From: Mytilisepta virgata
Lineage: Eukaryota; Mollusca; Bivalvia; Mytilida; Mytilidae
Assembly (NCBI GenBank): GCA_028015205.1
Contig: CM051517.1
Coordinates: 46,325,135 to 46,389,134 of the forward strand
DNA length: 64,000 bases
Direction of reading: 5' to 3'
Part shown: positions 45,595-56,320 of the stretch, piece after piece
Layout: every line of letters starts with the position of its first letter
How positions within the stretch are numbered: position 1 is the first letter of the stretch
The notes under the pieces: generated by a model
What the model saw: the letters and a program-made list of their open reading frames with translations, nothing else
Database searches by the model: none
What the model was told of the DNA's origin: nothing
Position numbers and translations under genes: made by a program

Positions 45595-46230
45595 TAAGGC
45601 CGTGGTTCGTTGTATTATGTTGTGGTATTTGTGATAGATTCTCATGTTCATTAAAAATTAGTCTTTTATTGGTTAAAAATATAGGTATTTACTCGGCCTG
45701 TAGATAGTAATAACAAAATAATTAGCAGACAAAAATTAAGAAAGAAATAAAGGAATAACAGTAATACGTTTTATAATATTAAACGAACAAAAATAATGTA
45801 TTTTTAAATATTATTTTCATCACTCAATGGATAAAAGTTTAGCAAGGACATGGTAACAGAGATTCTAAATAGTTTATACTAGTTTATTCGGATTTTAATA
45901 AGAAATTCAGATTTGCAATTATTTATGAAGAGTTCTGTTTTAGCAATAATATTTCTTTCATCATAATGAAAAATGTAAACTTGAGAAGTTGCGTAGGAAT
46001 GGTTTCCGTGATAATTCCAAAGAAAGCAAAAACTCTCCAGATTAAAAAGAAAACAATATAATATAAATTGCAATCCAAGGTCTACACGTGATCTTATTTA
46101 CCCATATTACCAATTAAAAATCCGTCCCGTGTTATAGCTATATGTTCTGTGTCATGAGCAAAACAAAATCATAAAATGTTACAAAAACTACCATATCAGT
46201 TCCATGGTGTACTGTCTCAAATTATAGTGT
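45595..46230 (+). repeat. diverged direct duplication, copy A (copy B at 50935-51555)
   Basis: Phrases in the same order in both copies: GGCCGT-GTT...TTGTATTAT; TTTTATTGG-TTAA; TATAATATTAA-CGA/GTGAGCAAAAA; TTTTTAAATA-TTATTTTCATC; AAGCAAAAACTCC; ATTGCAATCAA-GG; TGTTACAA; CCATGGTG/CCTATGGTGCACTGTCTCA. The copies are well diverged. No coding signature in either. Confidence 0.75.
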
Positions 46231-46523
46231 GAGCTTTTAGAAAACTGTTGCGAGTAGCACCCTTTATTTTCCCCAAAAACTAGACTAGTACATCTGAGAG
46301 TGTTCCATGAATTCGACCTAACGAGAAAAAGTTATTTGAATTCCAGAAAGTGTCTATAATCATAGGTATATATTATTATATTCTTTATTTCTTTCATTTT
46401 AGAAGAGTCCTTTATGCAAAATAAAAAAAAATAAAAATGAAACCGTCATTTATTGTACAGTTTAGCATACTTTTACACAGTCAATACGATATTTTACTTC
46501 TCATCTGGTAGTACGAAGTCTAA

Positions 46524-46778
46524 TTGTCCAACGGCAAGCACTTAGAACAAATCCCAGTCAGACAGCTGGAGTGGATAAAAACTGAACGTAATATTACAGC
46601 GTGTCTGTTAGCTTTGGCGGATGTAAGCATGATAAAGTTATTAGTATATGAACAGCGGTGTCAGTACAAAATGGACAAAATGGACCACAATTATGACACA
46701 GACCAATCTCTGATTGAACACGTAATGTTATCATCAGCTGAAGCAAAACGTGCAGTTAGTCTTTCTCAGGAACTTTAA
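46524..46778 (+). CDS. unrecognised open frame, exon-like
   Basis: The frame ends at TAA 46776-46778 and covers about 84 codons. Its upstream end is a stop followed by a TTG, so no genuine start exists. If real it would be a terminal exon whose acceptor could be the AG in AAATCCCAG (about 46553) or an earlier one. The translation (LEWIKTERNITACLLALADV, then KLLVYEQRCQYKMDK, ending SAEAKRAVSLSQEL) has balanced composition unlike its AT-rich surroundings, but I do not recognise a family. It follows the duplicated segment 45595-46230; no counterpart is seen after copy B. Confidence 0.3.
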   Translation: MSNGKHLEQIPVRQLEWIKTERNITACLLALADVSMIKLLVYEQRCQYKMDKMDHNYDTDQSLIEHVMLSSAEAKRAVSLSQEL

Positions 46779-47099
46779 TCGACACTTTCATGAGATTATA
46801 CACACGCTGTTTGTTATAATTTTTTGAAAGCAATTTAAAGCCATGATCATAGGACAACCTTGTAGCCATGTTGTTTTTTTACTAGGAAATTATCTTATAT
46901 CGATAAAAGTGGTTTAGTATTCCGACAGTTCACATTTCCGAAATATCCTCACAAAATCAGATACTTTAGTATCCAGTTTGACTTTTTTCCATTTATTAAA
47001 AACACAATTAATCTTGCGAGTAACTTTTTTCCTTTGATAAGGCGATCATCAAGTTTACAGATGTTTCAAACAAATAAAAGTTTAATTGGTCTCAATATC
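46779..47099. other. intergenic, nothing recognised
   Basis: AT-rich. It ends in CTCAATATC (47091-47099), the left target duplication of the next element. Confidence 0.6.
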
Positions 47100-47585
47100 G
47101 GGTGTGACTAAACATCGAGTTCGAGTTCGAGTAAGAGTTAAAGTTTGAGTTAGAGTTCGAGTTACAGTTCGAGTTAGAGTTCGAGTTCGAGTTAAAGTTC
47201 GAGTTAGCGTTCGAGTTATAATTCGAGTTCAAGTTAATCTTCGAGTTAACTCGAGATATTGATTTCTAATTCATTTATCGAGTTGCATTTCGAGTTACGG
47301 ATTAAGTTTAGGGGGAGGTAGGTAAAAAATTACCTGTACATAGGCTCGCAAAAAAAACCCTAAATTTGTTCACACCCCCATAAAGATATCTCTGATTTTT
47401 TCAGACCCCGAAAAATCTTTCATTTTACCCCATAAAACATGTTAAAACGCTACTTTTTCGTCTTTTTGAACGCACCCCAAAAAATACCTGCAATTTTTGG
47501 GACCCCAAAAAAATATAGCAAAATCTAGAAATATGACCACAAAAAATAGTACTTGCGTACTTGCAGAAAATTTTGGACAGTACCA

Positions 47586-47607
47586 CCCCCCCCCCCCCCC
47601 CCCCCCC
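47586..47607. repeat. poly-C run
   Basis: Twenty-two consecutive C residues inside the foldback element. The proline-run open frames across it on either strand are artefacts. Confidence 0.95.
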
Positions 47608-48159
47608 GCCTTTTTGGGATTATTTATTGTGCGTTGATTTTTATTCTTCACCGTTTAATCATCTGGACACCGGATATGTATCAATGAATCTAGATTGGCC
47701 GACTCCCCATGCAGGGCACATGAAACGTTTCCGAATTCGTTTCCTCACGCGTTTTCCTTTTCTCTTTCTCCATATGTCCCACCAACGAATGTGGAAGAGA
47801 CATACATATAGTTTTACTCTTGTCCATTTAATTATGTTAATTATTTCCATAAAATCACAAACTGAAAACGAAACCTGCTCCCCCAGTGTCCGAACTACGT
47901 GTATTTATTTATTCATGCCCCCCCCTTTAAGTATGACGTCCTCCATAAATCGAAATGTGGATTCTGTATGTTTTAAAAAAGTTTTTAAAACCTTCCTTAA
48001 AGTAATCCGTACACTTAATTGTGAGATTTAAAGTTGTGATACAAAACTATAACATTCAAAATAATATAAAAGATATGAATAGTTTACTGATTGTGTCAGA
48101 TGAGCCAATTGCATACCATGTTAACAAAAAATCATAAAGGTCATGTTAGCTTTTGCCAT

Positions 48160-48780
48160 CACTTCTTGTCCGTCATCCGCCGTCGTAAAGATTTTTTGAA
48201 AAAATCTTACACTCTAGGGTGCCTAGTAGAAAAAAGTGTCAAAGGATGCCGCAAGTCAAATCACATGGCCTATGTTACTAAATATAGAGCATATGGGTCA
48301 GACAGTAGTTTTTGAAAATTATATTAGAAGAAATGCCTTTTAGAGAAAATCTGGCAAGGTACAAACGATTAGGAGGACAAGATCTACTTGCGTTTTAATT
48401 TTCATAGAAATCGGATTACCCGTCTTGGAGTTATTGCCCATGAATTGTCGATTTTTAGCTTTGTAGTTTTTGTTTTTTTAATATAAAAATCTTCTCCTCT
48501 AAAACTACTCGGCCAATTGGAACCAAACTTTGGTGGAATATTCTTTGGATGGTCACCTTTCAACCAAAATAGTTGCCGGAGATAATTATAGAAAAGGGGG
48601 AAGGAAATGTTCAAAATCTTTTCCTCTGAAACTGCAAAGTCAATATCAATCAAACTTTACTTTAATGCCCTTCCAAAACGGTATCCGGCAATTCCGACCT
48701 CCGCGACCACGATGGCCACCGGCACCGAACTTAGTTTCACACTAGACCCTATGTGAATGCACGTTTAACACCTCCTCTAA
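48160..48780 (+). repeat. dispersed bivalve repeat inside the foldback element
   Basis: Phrases CTTGTCCGTCATCCGCCGTC, CTTCTCCTCTAAAACTACTC, CCAATTGGAACCAAACTTTG and CGATGGCCACCGGC match the family seen at 18590-19235. It is inserted in, or carried by, the element at 47100. Confidence 0.65.
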
Positions 48781-48789
48781 ATCCACCGG

Positions 48790-48960
48790 GAAATTTGGCC
48801 TAAATCATCATTAGGGGTGTCCAGTTTCAAAATTGTGTCGAAAGATGCACCGAACTGGCTTGAGGTTCCTGACTTGGGACAGGCGCAAAAGTGCGGCGGG
48901 TTAAACATGTTTTGTGAGATATCAACCCTCCCCTATACCTCTATTGGGTCAAACACAGTG
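48790..48960 (+). repeat. second dispersed repeat inside the foldback element
   Basis: Contains CTTGAGGTTCCTGACTTGGG, ACAGGCGCA and GGCGGGTTAAACATGTTTTG then AACCCTCCCCTATACCTCT, phrases that I recognise from mussel dispersed repeats. Ends are not defined. The remainder up to 49230 is unrecognised. Confidence 0.5.
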
Positions 48961-49230
48961 TTCGTATGGTAGAGTCTGGTTGGTTTGTTTTGCTAGGACT
49001 GATGGTCTACACCCGATATAAAAGAACGCTTATATTCTCATTGACATTTTATTAAAAAATTTAAAATCTGAAATTATTAACAGATGAAGCACTCTAGAGG
49101 CCCACGTAGAAATTTTTATCATGTGAACTTTGAATAAAATGTTTGTTGAACAACACTTCAATTCGTCACTGAATATCGGCATCACTATTTGTACAAAAAG
49201 TTTGTACCAGGAACAAGTCCCTTTATCTTG

Positions 49231-49515
49231 AGGGAGCAACCATTTGATTTTTATCAGGGAAGGTGGAGGGGGGAGGGGGGCTAGGGTCAAATGTTTGATT
49301 CGCCGAAATTTTGTTCCTGGATTTCTTTTTACGAACTAAATTTTTATTTTCAAGTAAACCAAAAATTTCCTGATCGAGACACAGGTCCTGCATTTTTTTC
49401 CACACCTAAAGTGATCATTTCCTTTTATTCTGCCCAAAATCCTGATCCTGCCTTTTTATTTCAGATTTTATCCTACATCCCCCCCTCCCCCTAAAAATCA
49501 AATGGTTGCTCCCTA
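49231..49515. mobile_element. nested MITE, about 285 bp
   Basis: AGGGAGCAACCATTTGATTT (49231-) and AAATCAAATGGTTGCTCCCT (ending 49515) are perfect inverted termini. Each is followed inward by a G-rich or C-rich block (GGAGGGGGGAGGGGGG / CCCCCCCTCCCCC). It sits immediately inside the right terminal repeat of the foldback element. Confidence 0.85.
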
Positions 49516-49739
49516 ACTCGAACTTTAACTCGAACCGTAACTTTAACTCGAAATGTAACTCGATAAATGACATTAGAACTTAATATCTCGAGTTCACTCG
49601 AACTACAACTCGAACTCGAATTATAACTCGAACTCTAACTCGAACTTCAACTTGAACTCTCACTTTGACTCGAACTCTAACTCGAACTTTAACTCGAACT
49701 CGAACTCGAACTCGGTGTTTAGTCACACCCCTCAATATC

Positions 49740-49838
49740 ATCGTCGAAACCCACGGCCGGTCGCGCTTACGCTTTGCTACACTTACCGATAAGTGTAGCA
49801 AAGCGTAAGCGCGACCCACCGTGGGTTTACGACAATGT
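49740..49838. mobile_element. 99-bp palindromic element
   Basis: GGTCGCGCTTACGCTTTGCT and ACACTTA on the left face TAAGTGT and AGCAAAGCGTAAGCGCGACC on the right, around CCGA at about 49787-49790. CGTCGAAACCCACGG faces CCGTGGGTTTACGAC at the outer ends. The stem is about 44 bp with a few mismatches. One arm recurs at 25195-25262. The foldback element at 47100 is inserted at its left edge. Confidence 0.85.
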
Positions 49839-50934
49839 CTCAATATAAGCCTCAATAGAAATTCAACCTTAAAATACATTAAACATTGCTATTCCAGCTC
49901 TGAAATATCTTTGTGCACGTTCTAACAGGAGTTTAATTAGCTGAGCTTTAGTAACTGGATTAAAAACTGCGGTATGAGATCCTGATCTTAACATGGGAAA
50001 ATTCAGAGCTCTCGTAGATAGCAGGCTTGCACAGTTTTCTCATTAAAATGAGTTGTTCGATGATAAGGTCTCCCTACATATTTCATAGATGTGATATTAC
50101 AAATTTCAGTCCAGAAAGACAAATTCTCAGAAATTTTGTACGGAACTAAAGTTTAAACTCGAGAAATTCATGACTCCACATTTATAGGTGAAAAATTAAG
50201 TCTCCATTTCTAAGACAGACAGTAAAAACCTTATGTCAGGGGTCCTTGAAGCCACTTAACAAACATCACCTGCCTGTCTTGGGATATTTACATAAAATGG
50301 CTCCTAGTTGTAAGTCCTCCAGCTCCTTTAATAATCCATCTATGAATACCCCAGTTATAATTTGCAAGTCAAGTCTGTTCTATGATGTATTCCTTATTAA
50401 TATCGAAACAGCATGTTTTGAATTTTTTACCATAATTTTGATATAAACTCGAAAGCGACTTTTGGTATGCCATTTGTTGTTTGCATGGAAAATCGTCAGT
50501 TTCAAATATATCTGAAACACGACTTGAAATTAAATTTTCCAACACTTTAAATATTATGGGTAGTAGTGTTGTTCTGATCCCTTTATTAGTTGCCTAGTGT
50601 AATATAATGATATATCATGTTTTCCTTCGACAGGAATCAATTCGTATTAGATATATGTGATTAATGTTCTTGCAAAGCACAAACTCCATATTTTAAATGG
50701 TTGTATGTATACGTAATAATATCTATACCACCGGCTTTGTACAAAGTAAAAAAAATTGTCTCCGTCGAAACGGTTTTTTTTTACCGGGGAAGGGGAAGGG
50801 GATTTCTATGTGCGATACAAAAATTTTTCGGAAAACAGCTTGATCCCAGGACACCCCCCCCCCAACCCAGTAATAAAATGGTCGGTACCTTAGGTGTACA
50901 GCTTTGGTTCACGGTAGAGGAATTTACAGCGACA
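49839..50934. other. intergenic, nothing recognised
   Basis: A TACCGGGGAAGGGGAAGGGG patch near 50783 and a C run at 50854-50863 are repeat-like. No gene is supported. Confidence 0.4.
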
Positions 50935-51555
50935 TACAATTAAATGGCCGTTGTTTATTGTATTATCTGTTAGTATTACATAGCTTAGATTTTCATTTAC
51001 ATTAACCCAAAAATTAGTTTTTTATTGGCTAAACTCAGGAATGTTTTGGATTATAATTAGTTTACACAAATTGATTACCGGACAAAAACGAAAGAGGAAA
51101 TAACAATAATACACTTTATAATATTAAGTGAGCAAAAAAAATAATTCTTTTTTAAATAATTATTTTCATCTCTCAAAGAGAATCCGGGTGGAAGTTTTGT
51201 GTTATCTGATTTTAATAGAAACGTAAATTTTATGCTGACTTCTAGCTGTTTCTCTAATGTAAACTTGTGTAAGAATGTTTTTCATATTAAATGTAATTCT
51301 AACAAATAAAAAGCAAAAACTCCAAATTCAAAAAGAAAAAAAATAATATTGACTGCAATCAAAGGTAAAGACATACGACCATGTACTTGTTCTTATCTTC
51401 CAGCGTTGATCAGTCACATTTCATAGATATGTGTTCTTGATGAATACAAAAATTTAAATAATTAAAAAAGCCTTTGTCATGGATAAAAAAAAATCAAATG
51501 TTACAACAAAGAACTATGATGCCAGTCCTATGGTGCACTGTCTCACTGACGTTTA
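50935..51555 (+). repeat. diverged direct duplication, copy B (copy A at 45595-46230)
   Basis: Shares ordered phrases with copy A: ATGGCCGTTGTTTATTGTAT; TTTTTTATTGGCTAA; TTTATAATATTAAGTGAGCA; TTTTTAAATAATTATTTTCA; AAGCAAAAACTCCAAAT; CTATGGTGCACTGTCTCA. The two copies flank the foldback element at 47100 and could have arisen before or independently of it. Confidence 0.75.
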
Positions 51556-51989
51556 TCCAATATCCTTACATTTTCATAAACAGTAAAATGATAAACCCCG
51601 TTTATTTAGACAGAAAAACTGGTTTTGTTTCTAATTTTTGAAAACTCATTAATTATAAAGAAAAGAGGCTTTATTTGTTTTATTTCCTTTCACAAGCATT
51701 ATACCTGACTGACGGAAACGATTCTCTCGCTAAAATTCAGACAACCCAAAATTTTGTGTACCAAAACAAAATACAGTATAAATGGTTTTAGATCCATATA
51801 TGTTTTCTAGTTATAGGTTTTATGTAGAGTCATTGCACTGTTATTGTCTATATACTCACCTTAGTTTCTGAATTTAACACGCAAAACCGTAAAAACCGTA
51901 GCAATTTGTGTTCTGTGTATCTAAGTAGACTAGGGTAAAGAATGAATACAGAGATAACCAATATTTCTAATAGCCAGGATTTTAGTGTA

Positions 51990-52300
51990 ATATGATAACT
52001 GTAACTCGTATTCACAGTATTTTCCAGTGTCTTCCAGTATCTGTAACTCTAGTATTATCATTATCTTCCAGAATCTTTAACTCTCGGATACCACTGTCTG
52101 TCAGTATCATCCAGAGTCTTGAAAACTGTAAAATTCTGGAATACCAGCGTTGTGTTGTCCAGTATTTCAGACAGAAAAAAACAATAAATGAGAATATTGG
52201 AAACCAGTATTTTAAAGTATTGTCCGGAATTGCGGATACTGGAAGATACTAGTAACAATACTGGTTCAAAAATTTGTTTCAATTTTGTACACACCAGTAT
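51990..52300. repeat. CCAGTAT-rich repeat with inverted halves
   Basis: TTCCAGTATC/TTCCAGAATC/GTCAGTATCATCCAG phrases recur about every 25-30 bases on the left. Their complements (AACCAGTATTTTAAAGTATT, GGATACTGGAAGATACTAGT, AATACTGGTTC) lie on the right. It is probably a decayed inverted-repeat element. Confidence 0.5.
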
Positions 52301-54269
52301 CGCGTTTGTATTCTTCACTTTATCGACTAGAATTTATTCATATTGGTTCAAGAGCTTTGCATGCAGTTATGATAGGAGTTTGATCTTTCGGTCTTTGTTT
52401 CATTCCTAGTTTTACATGGGTTCATGTTGATCATCGTGTATAGTTTTCAATGTTTCTGTAGTCTATTTTGTATTTGTTTCTCCAGGTTTGTCTGTCTCTG
52501 AATTTTGATTGTCCATTTTATTAACCAATTGGGATGTAAGAAAAGTGTATTACAGTATTCATTCATGAGAATGAATACAACAGACTTCGTTAATAAGCTT
52601 GAATAATCTAAGAGGTAAATAATATATGCAAAGGTTTGTCCTTACTTCACTTCACAGTGTTATCTACAAGTCACGGACATAATAATTTGGGCCTAGTTTG
52701 ACTGAAACTTAATTTAGTGGAAGTTAAAATTTAATTTCAAAATTTGAATCGCTAAACTTGTTGATCAGTCTATTTGCTTATGTCAACCATCAAAGAAAGT
52801 ATTTACATATACTGGATGGTAGAATTGATTCGAACATAGGTTCCCTTTAGTGTAATTTTGATGTTGTTTATCGACATTTTTACTTTTATATACACTTAAC
52901 AATGGGAGGAGTACTATTTACGGATCGACAGCTGAACCAAAATGGTGTTTAATCTTTGAGGAAAAAGAAAAGATGATAAAACTGTTGACGCTATCAATTA
53001 AATACAGATGGTGCACTTTATGAACAGTTAAAAACTGTGACGCAAGTTGTATGATCCTTGTTAAAAGATCGTTGTCTTTTGTTGTATATATTTGAAAACG
53101 ATAAAAATATCATGACGATTTCACTTATATTGCAAGATCAATATGAAATATTAGTATACTGTCACGACGAGTCTGCATTTTAAAGTAGCATGCATTTATT
53201 GTACGGCGCCGGCACTTAGTGGAATTTTTGTAAGATGAATCATTTTTAGTTTTGGCCTTGATGTATAATTCTTATTTGTGTTATATTTTGTTTTCATTCT
53301 GGTTTTCTTATCTTCAGTGGCGAGCAATGCCCAGAAATTACTTGTGTCAAAGGTTTTACAGTTGTGTTAATACCAGTACAGCATAAACACTGATGTACCT
53401 GTTCTTCTTGCAATGTTTTGTTTTATTGCTTTTTCGTATCCACATGTAATACATTCGAAACAGCCATTTAATGTAAATTTTAAGAATTTAAGACTGATTT
53501 GAGAGGAGCGGAGGGTGTTCAAATTTAACTCAAAGGCATAAGCACCTCAAGAGTTTTGCCAAGAAATTGGAACTATGAACAAAGCTTTTATTAGAGACAC
53601 TGTATAAAGATTTAGACGATCAGTATGACGGATTCCCCTCCCACAACTTTACCAGGAAACCAAACCATGATATCATTTATCAAATTTAAAGTGTTTACCG
53701 TCCATAAACTAACAAGTCAAAACTCTATTCATTATATCTAGGCTCTAGGAGCTGCAAGTCTTGTTTTCGTAATAACAAAGTCTTAGAGCCGATTCAAGCG
53801 TGAAACATTGAAAGCATTTCGTGTTTTCTGTTTTTAAAATAAAGTAATGGAAATTTTCAGAAATATTCATTCTACAAACACCAGTCCTGTAAAATACATA
53901 ATAGTACAGCTGGGGAAATGTATCTAGTTATTATTGTCAACAAGTGAACAAGCTTGGGTATTGCATGTAATTGTTTATTTGGTCTAGTTTTGAAAGCGAC
54001 TACAATTGGAAGATGGGCGTTAAATCAATTAAATAAATCAATTGAGGTGTTAATCAATACAATCAATTTGCAACTGGTAAAAAAACGAATGTATGGTTAA
54101 TATACGCGAAAAAAGTAACGCGTGCTACAGCAATAATTGATATAATTAATTCAAAATAGTTATTCACTTGCTTTTTGTACATGTGTTCCAACTGCTCTTT
54201 TATTTCTGGTTTTTGTCTCAAAGTCGTTCGCAGATCTTAAAAAATAAACAATAAACTCGCATCTTTCAA
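52301..54269. other. intergenic, nothing recognised
   Basis: AT-rich sequence with no long open frames and no repeat family that I can name. Confidence 0.4.
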
Positions 54270-54625
54270 AGGTCATACGGTCCCTAGCATCGAATTAAGT
54301 AGAATCTGACATGTACCATCAATACCGCTCCGAGATACGGGCTTCTAGGTCTAATGCCTTGCTGTAGAAGCCAGTTGCGGACTGCTTGCGAGTTGATTCT
54401 TTGCAATCCAGATAATCTGACTGCAGTGGTTGATGCGGAAACGGTTCAATTCCATAGATGAAAGACCCGGATGTACCGATCTTGACCAGGAGTCGTTATG
54501 CGAGGTCTTCCATTCCTCTGGTGGTATTAGCTGCACCAGTTTGTTGGAATTTGTTCCACAGCTTGAAACCTACCGATAACGATACTTCCAATGGCAGGGT
54601 CCAACCTTGTGATGGCAACATTTCA
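54270..54625 (-). pseudogene. Tc1/mariner transposase fragment
   Basis: The minus strand, frame-corrected, reads a paired helix-turn-helix DNA-binding region. It has LWNKFQQTGAAN (around 54540), the GRPR hook (about 54510), ITTPGQDRYIRVFHL, a stop in place of arginine after LWN (about 54445), TVSASTTAVRLSGLQRINSQ, then AVRNWLLQQGIRPRSPYLG. GRPR followed by TTP-QDR-I is diagnostic of Tc1-like transposases. It has at least one frameshift (about 54510-54520) and one stop, and lacks the DDE catalytic domain, so it is a dead N-terminal fragment. No inverted termini were found around it. Confidence 0.85.
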
Positions 54626-55575
54626 ACTCTATGATCAAATTTAAGCTTTAAGCTTGGTCCTTTTATACGCTTTAGCTTAACAGTTGAATTAATCGCAAAG
54701 GGCTTGTGAAAAACCTTACCGAATATGGGATATTCATTTTTTCAGAGCCACTGAACAGATGTGGCGCACAGCCAAATCTAATAAACAGGCATTTAAGATT
54801 TGAAACTAATCTGTATAACATCAAAAATTAAATTGGTCGTTTAATTTTGTTTGGTTAATGGCAGAATTTGCATTTCAAAAAATGAAATTGGGTTATGCGT
54901 TTCTTTTTGTTTTGAACAGTATATATACAGCATCTGATATATTTATGGAATCACATGCTAAGACAGTACTTTTCAGAAATTAATCCATTTAAAAAAAATA
55001 AATCAATCAAAATAAATCGTAAATGTAATATTAATATATAAATATTGTCCCAAAATCCGTACTTTTCATTGACATATACACCAACAATGATTTTAAGACG
55101 GGTTTTATGATACCCTAGATTATATGTTGAAAATTATGATTCATATGGAATTACTGTTTTTGTAACATTCCTCAAGGCTTATGTGACCTAGTGACATTTA
55201 AGTTGTTGCTTATTTTTTATTTGCTCAGGATAAAAAAAAATTGTATTAATGTCGGAATGCTGTTTAGTGGTAACCGATCATTATATTCGTAATGGAATTG
55301 TCCTTGATTTCACAAACAGCCTTTTTTAAGCAGATTTAAAAAAAAAGATACCATATATCTGAAATGGCATTGTTTATAAAGCTGGAATTTTGGAGGGATT
55401 GCAATCTCACAATGTACTTTTAATTCACGCTGTATTCGTAATGCAATAAAGAGGACAAATATACCTAAGGAGCAATCCAAAAAAAACGTAATCTTTTAGA
55501 GAGACAAAACCCGGGAAGACAAATGAACAACCACGAGCACAAAAAATAAACACTGAAAACTAAACAAGAGTGGAC
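54626..55575. other. intergenic, nothing recognised
   Basis: AT-rich sequence without identifiable features. Confidence 0.4.
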
Positions 55576-56166
55576 ACACAAAAATGTCTCGCCTGTTGTG
55601 TATTTCTAATGAAAGTAAATGCTATCAGTATTCGAAAAACAGAGCAAAACACAAAAACTTAAATATAACCACTGAACCATGAAAATGACACCTGCCAGTT
55701 GGACATGTATACCTTACAATCCTTCCATACACCAAATATACTAGACATATTGCTTATAGTATCTGAGATATGGACTTGACCACCAAAACTTAACCTTGTT
55801 CACTGATCCGTAAAATGGGGTCGAGGTCAATTGAAAACTGTCTGATGGGGATGAGGACCTTGTAAGGTACGCACATACCAAATATAGTTATCATATTACT
55901 AGTAATAAGAGAGAAATTAACATTACAAAAAATCTTAACTTTTTTTTCAAATAGTCACTGAACCATGAAAATGAGATCAAGGACAATGTACATTTGACAG
56001 ACGGGAACATAAGGCATCTATATACAAAGTATAAAGCATCCAGGTCTTCCACCTTCTAAAATATAAAGCTTTTAAGAAGTTAGTTAACGCCGCCGCCGCC
56101 GCCACCGCCGCCGGATCACTATCCCTATGTGTCGAGCTTTCTGCGATTAAAGTCGCAGGCTCGACA
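55576..56166 (-). repeat. tandem repeat family shared with 1193-1765, with GCC run and terminal hairpin
   Basis: ACTGAACCATGAAAATGA recurs at 55674 and 55961 with a diverged copy (TGATCCGTAAAATGGGGTCG) at 55804. TATAGTATCTGAGATATGGA and CCAAATATA phrases lie between, the reverse-strand equivalents of the unit at 1193-1765. The right end carries a (GCC)n run (56090-56113) and a perfect-arm hairpin GTCGAG...CTGCGA / TCGCAG...CTCGAC (56131-56165). Confidence 0.75.
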
Positions 56167-56320
56167 AAAACAATTAACAACACGAACGCCTATAAAAACA
56201 AGAAGTGAACTCAGGTGTTCTGGAAGGGTAAGCAGCTCCTGCTCCGTATATGGCACCCGTCGTGAAGTTCAAAAAAGTCAATCAAGTGGTAGTCACAAAT
56301 CGTTAGAGGTACTTGAAATG

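Larger units (their letters stand above)
47100..49730. mobile_element. foldback element with (CGAGTT)-type termini and 9-bp target duplication
   Basis: The left end is GGGTGTGACTAAACATCGAG and the right end is its inverse, CTCGGTGTTTAGTCACACCC. Both continue inward for about 200 bp as six-base units GAGTTC/GAGTTA/GAGTTT (left 47116-47310; complementary AACTCG units right 49516-49713), with a shared non-repeated island (GATATT..TTCTAAT..CATTTATCGAGTT). CTCAATATC stands directly outside both ends (47091-47099, 49731-49739). A 9-bp duplication fits Mutator/foldback transposition. The interior carries other repeats (48160-48780, 48790-48960, 49231-49515) and no transposase that I can recognise, so the copy is non-autonomous. 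Length 2,631 bp. Confidence 0.9.

Noticed and set aside
47442..48031. Frames with poly-proline or poly-glycine runs on both strands
   Set aside because: They depend on the 22-base C run and have no family similarity.
49580..49879. 99-codon frame reading repeated VRVRVKVRV
   Set aside because: It is the translation of the hexamer array in the right arm of the element at 47100.
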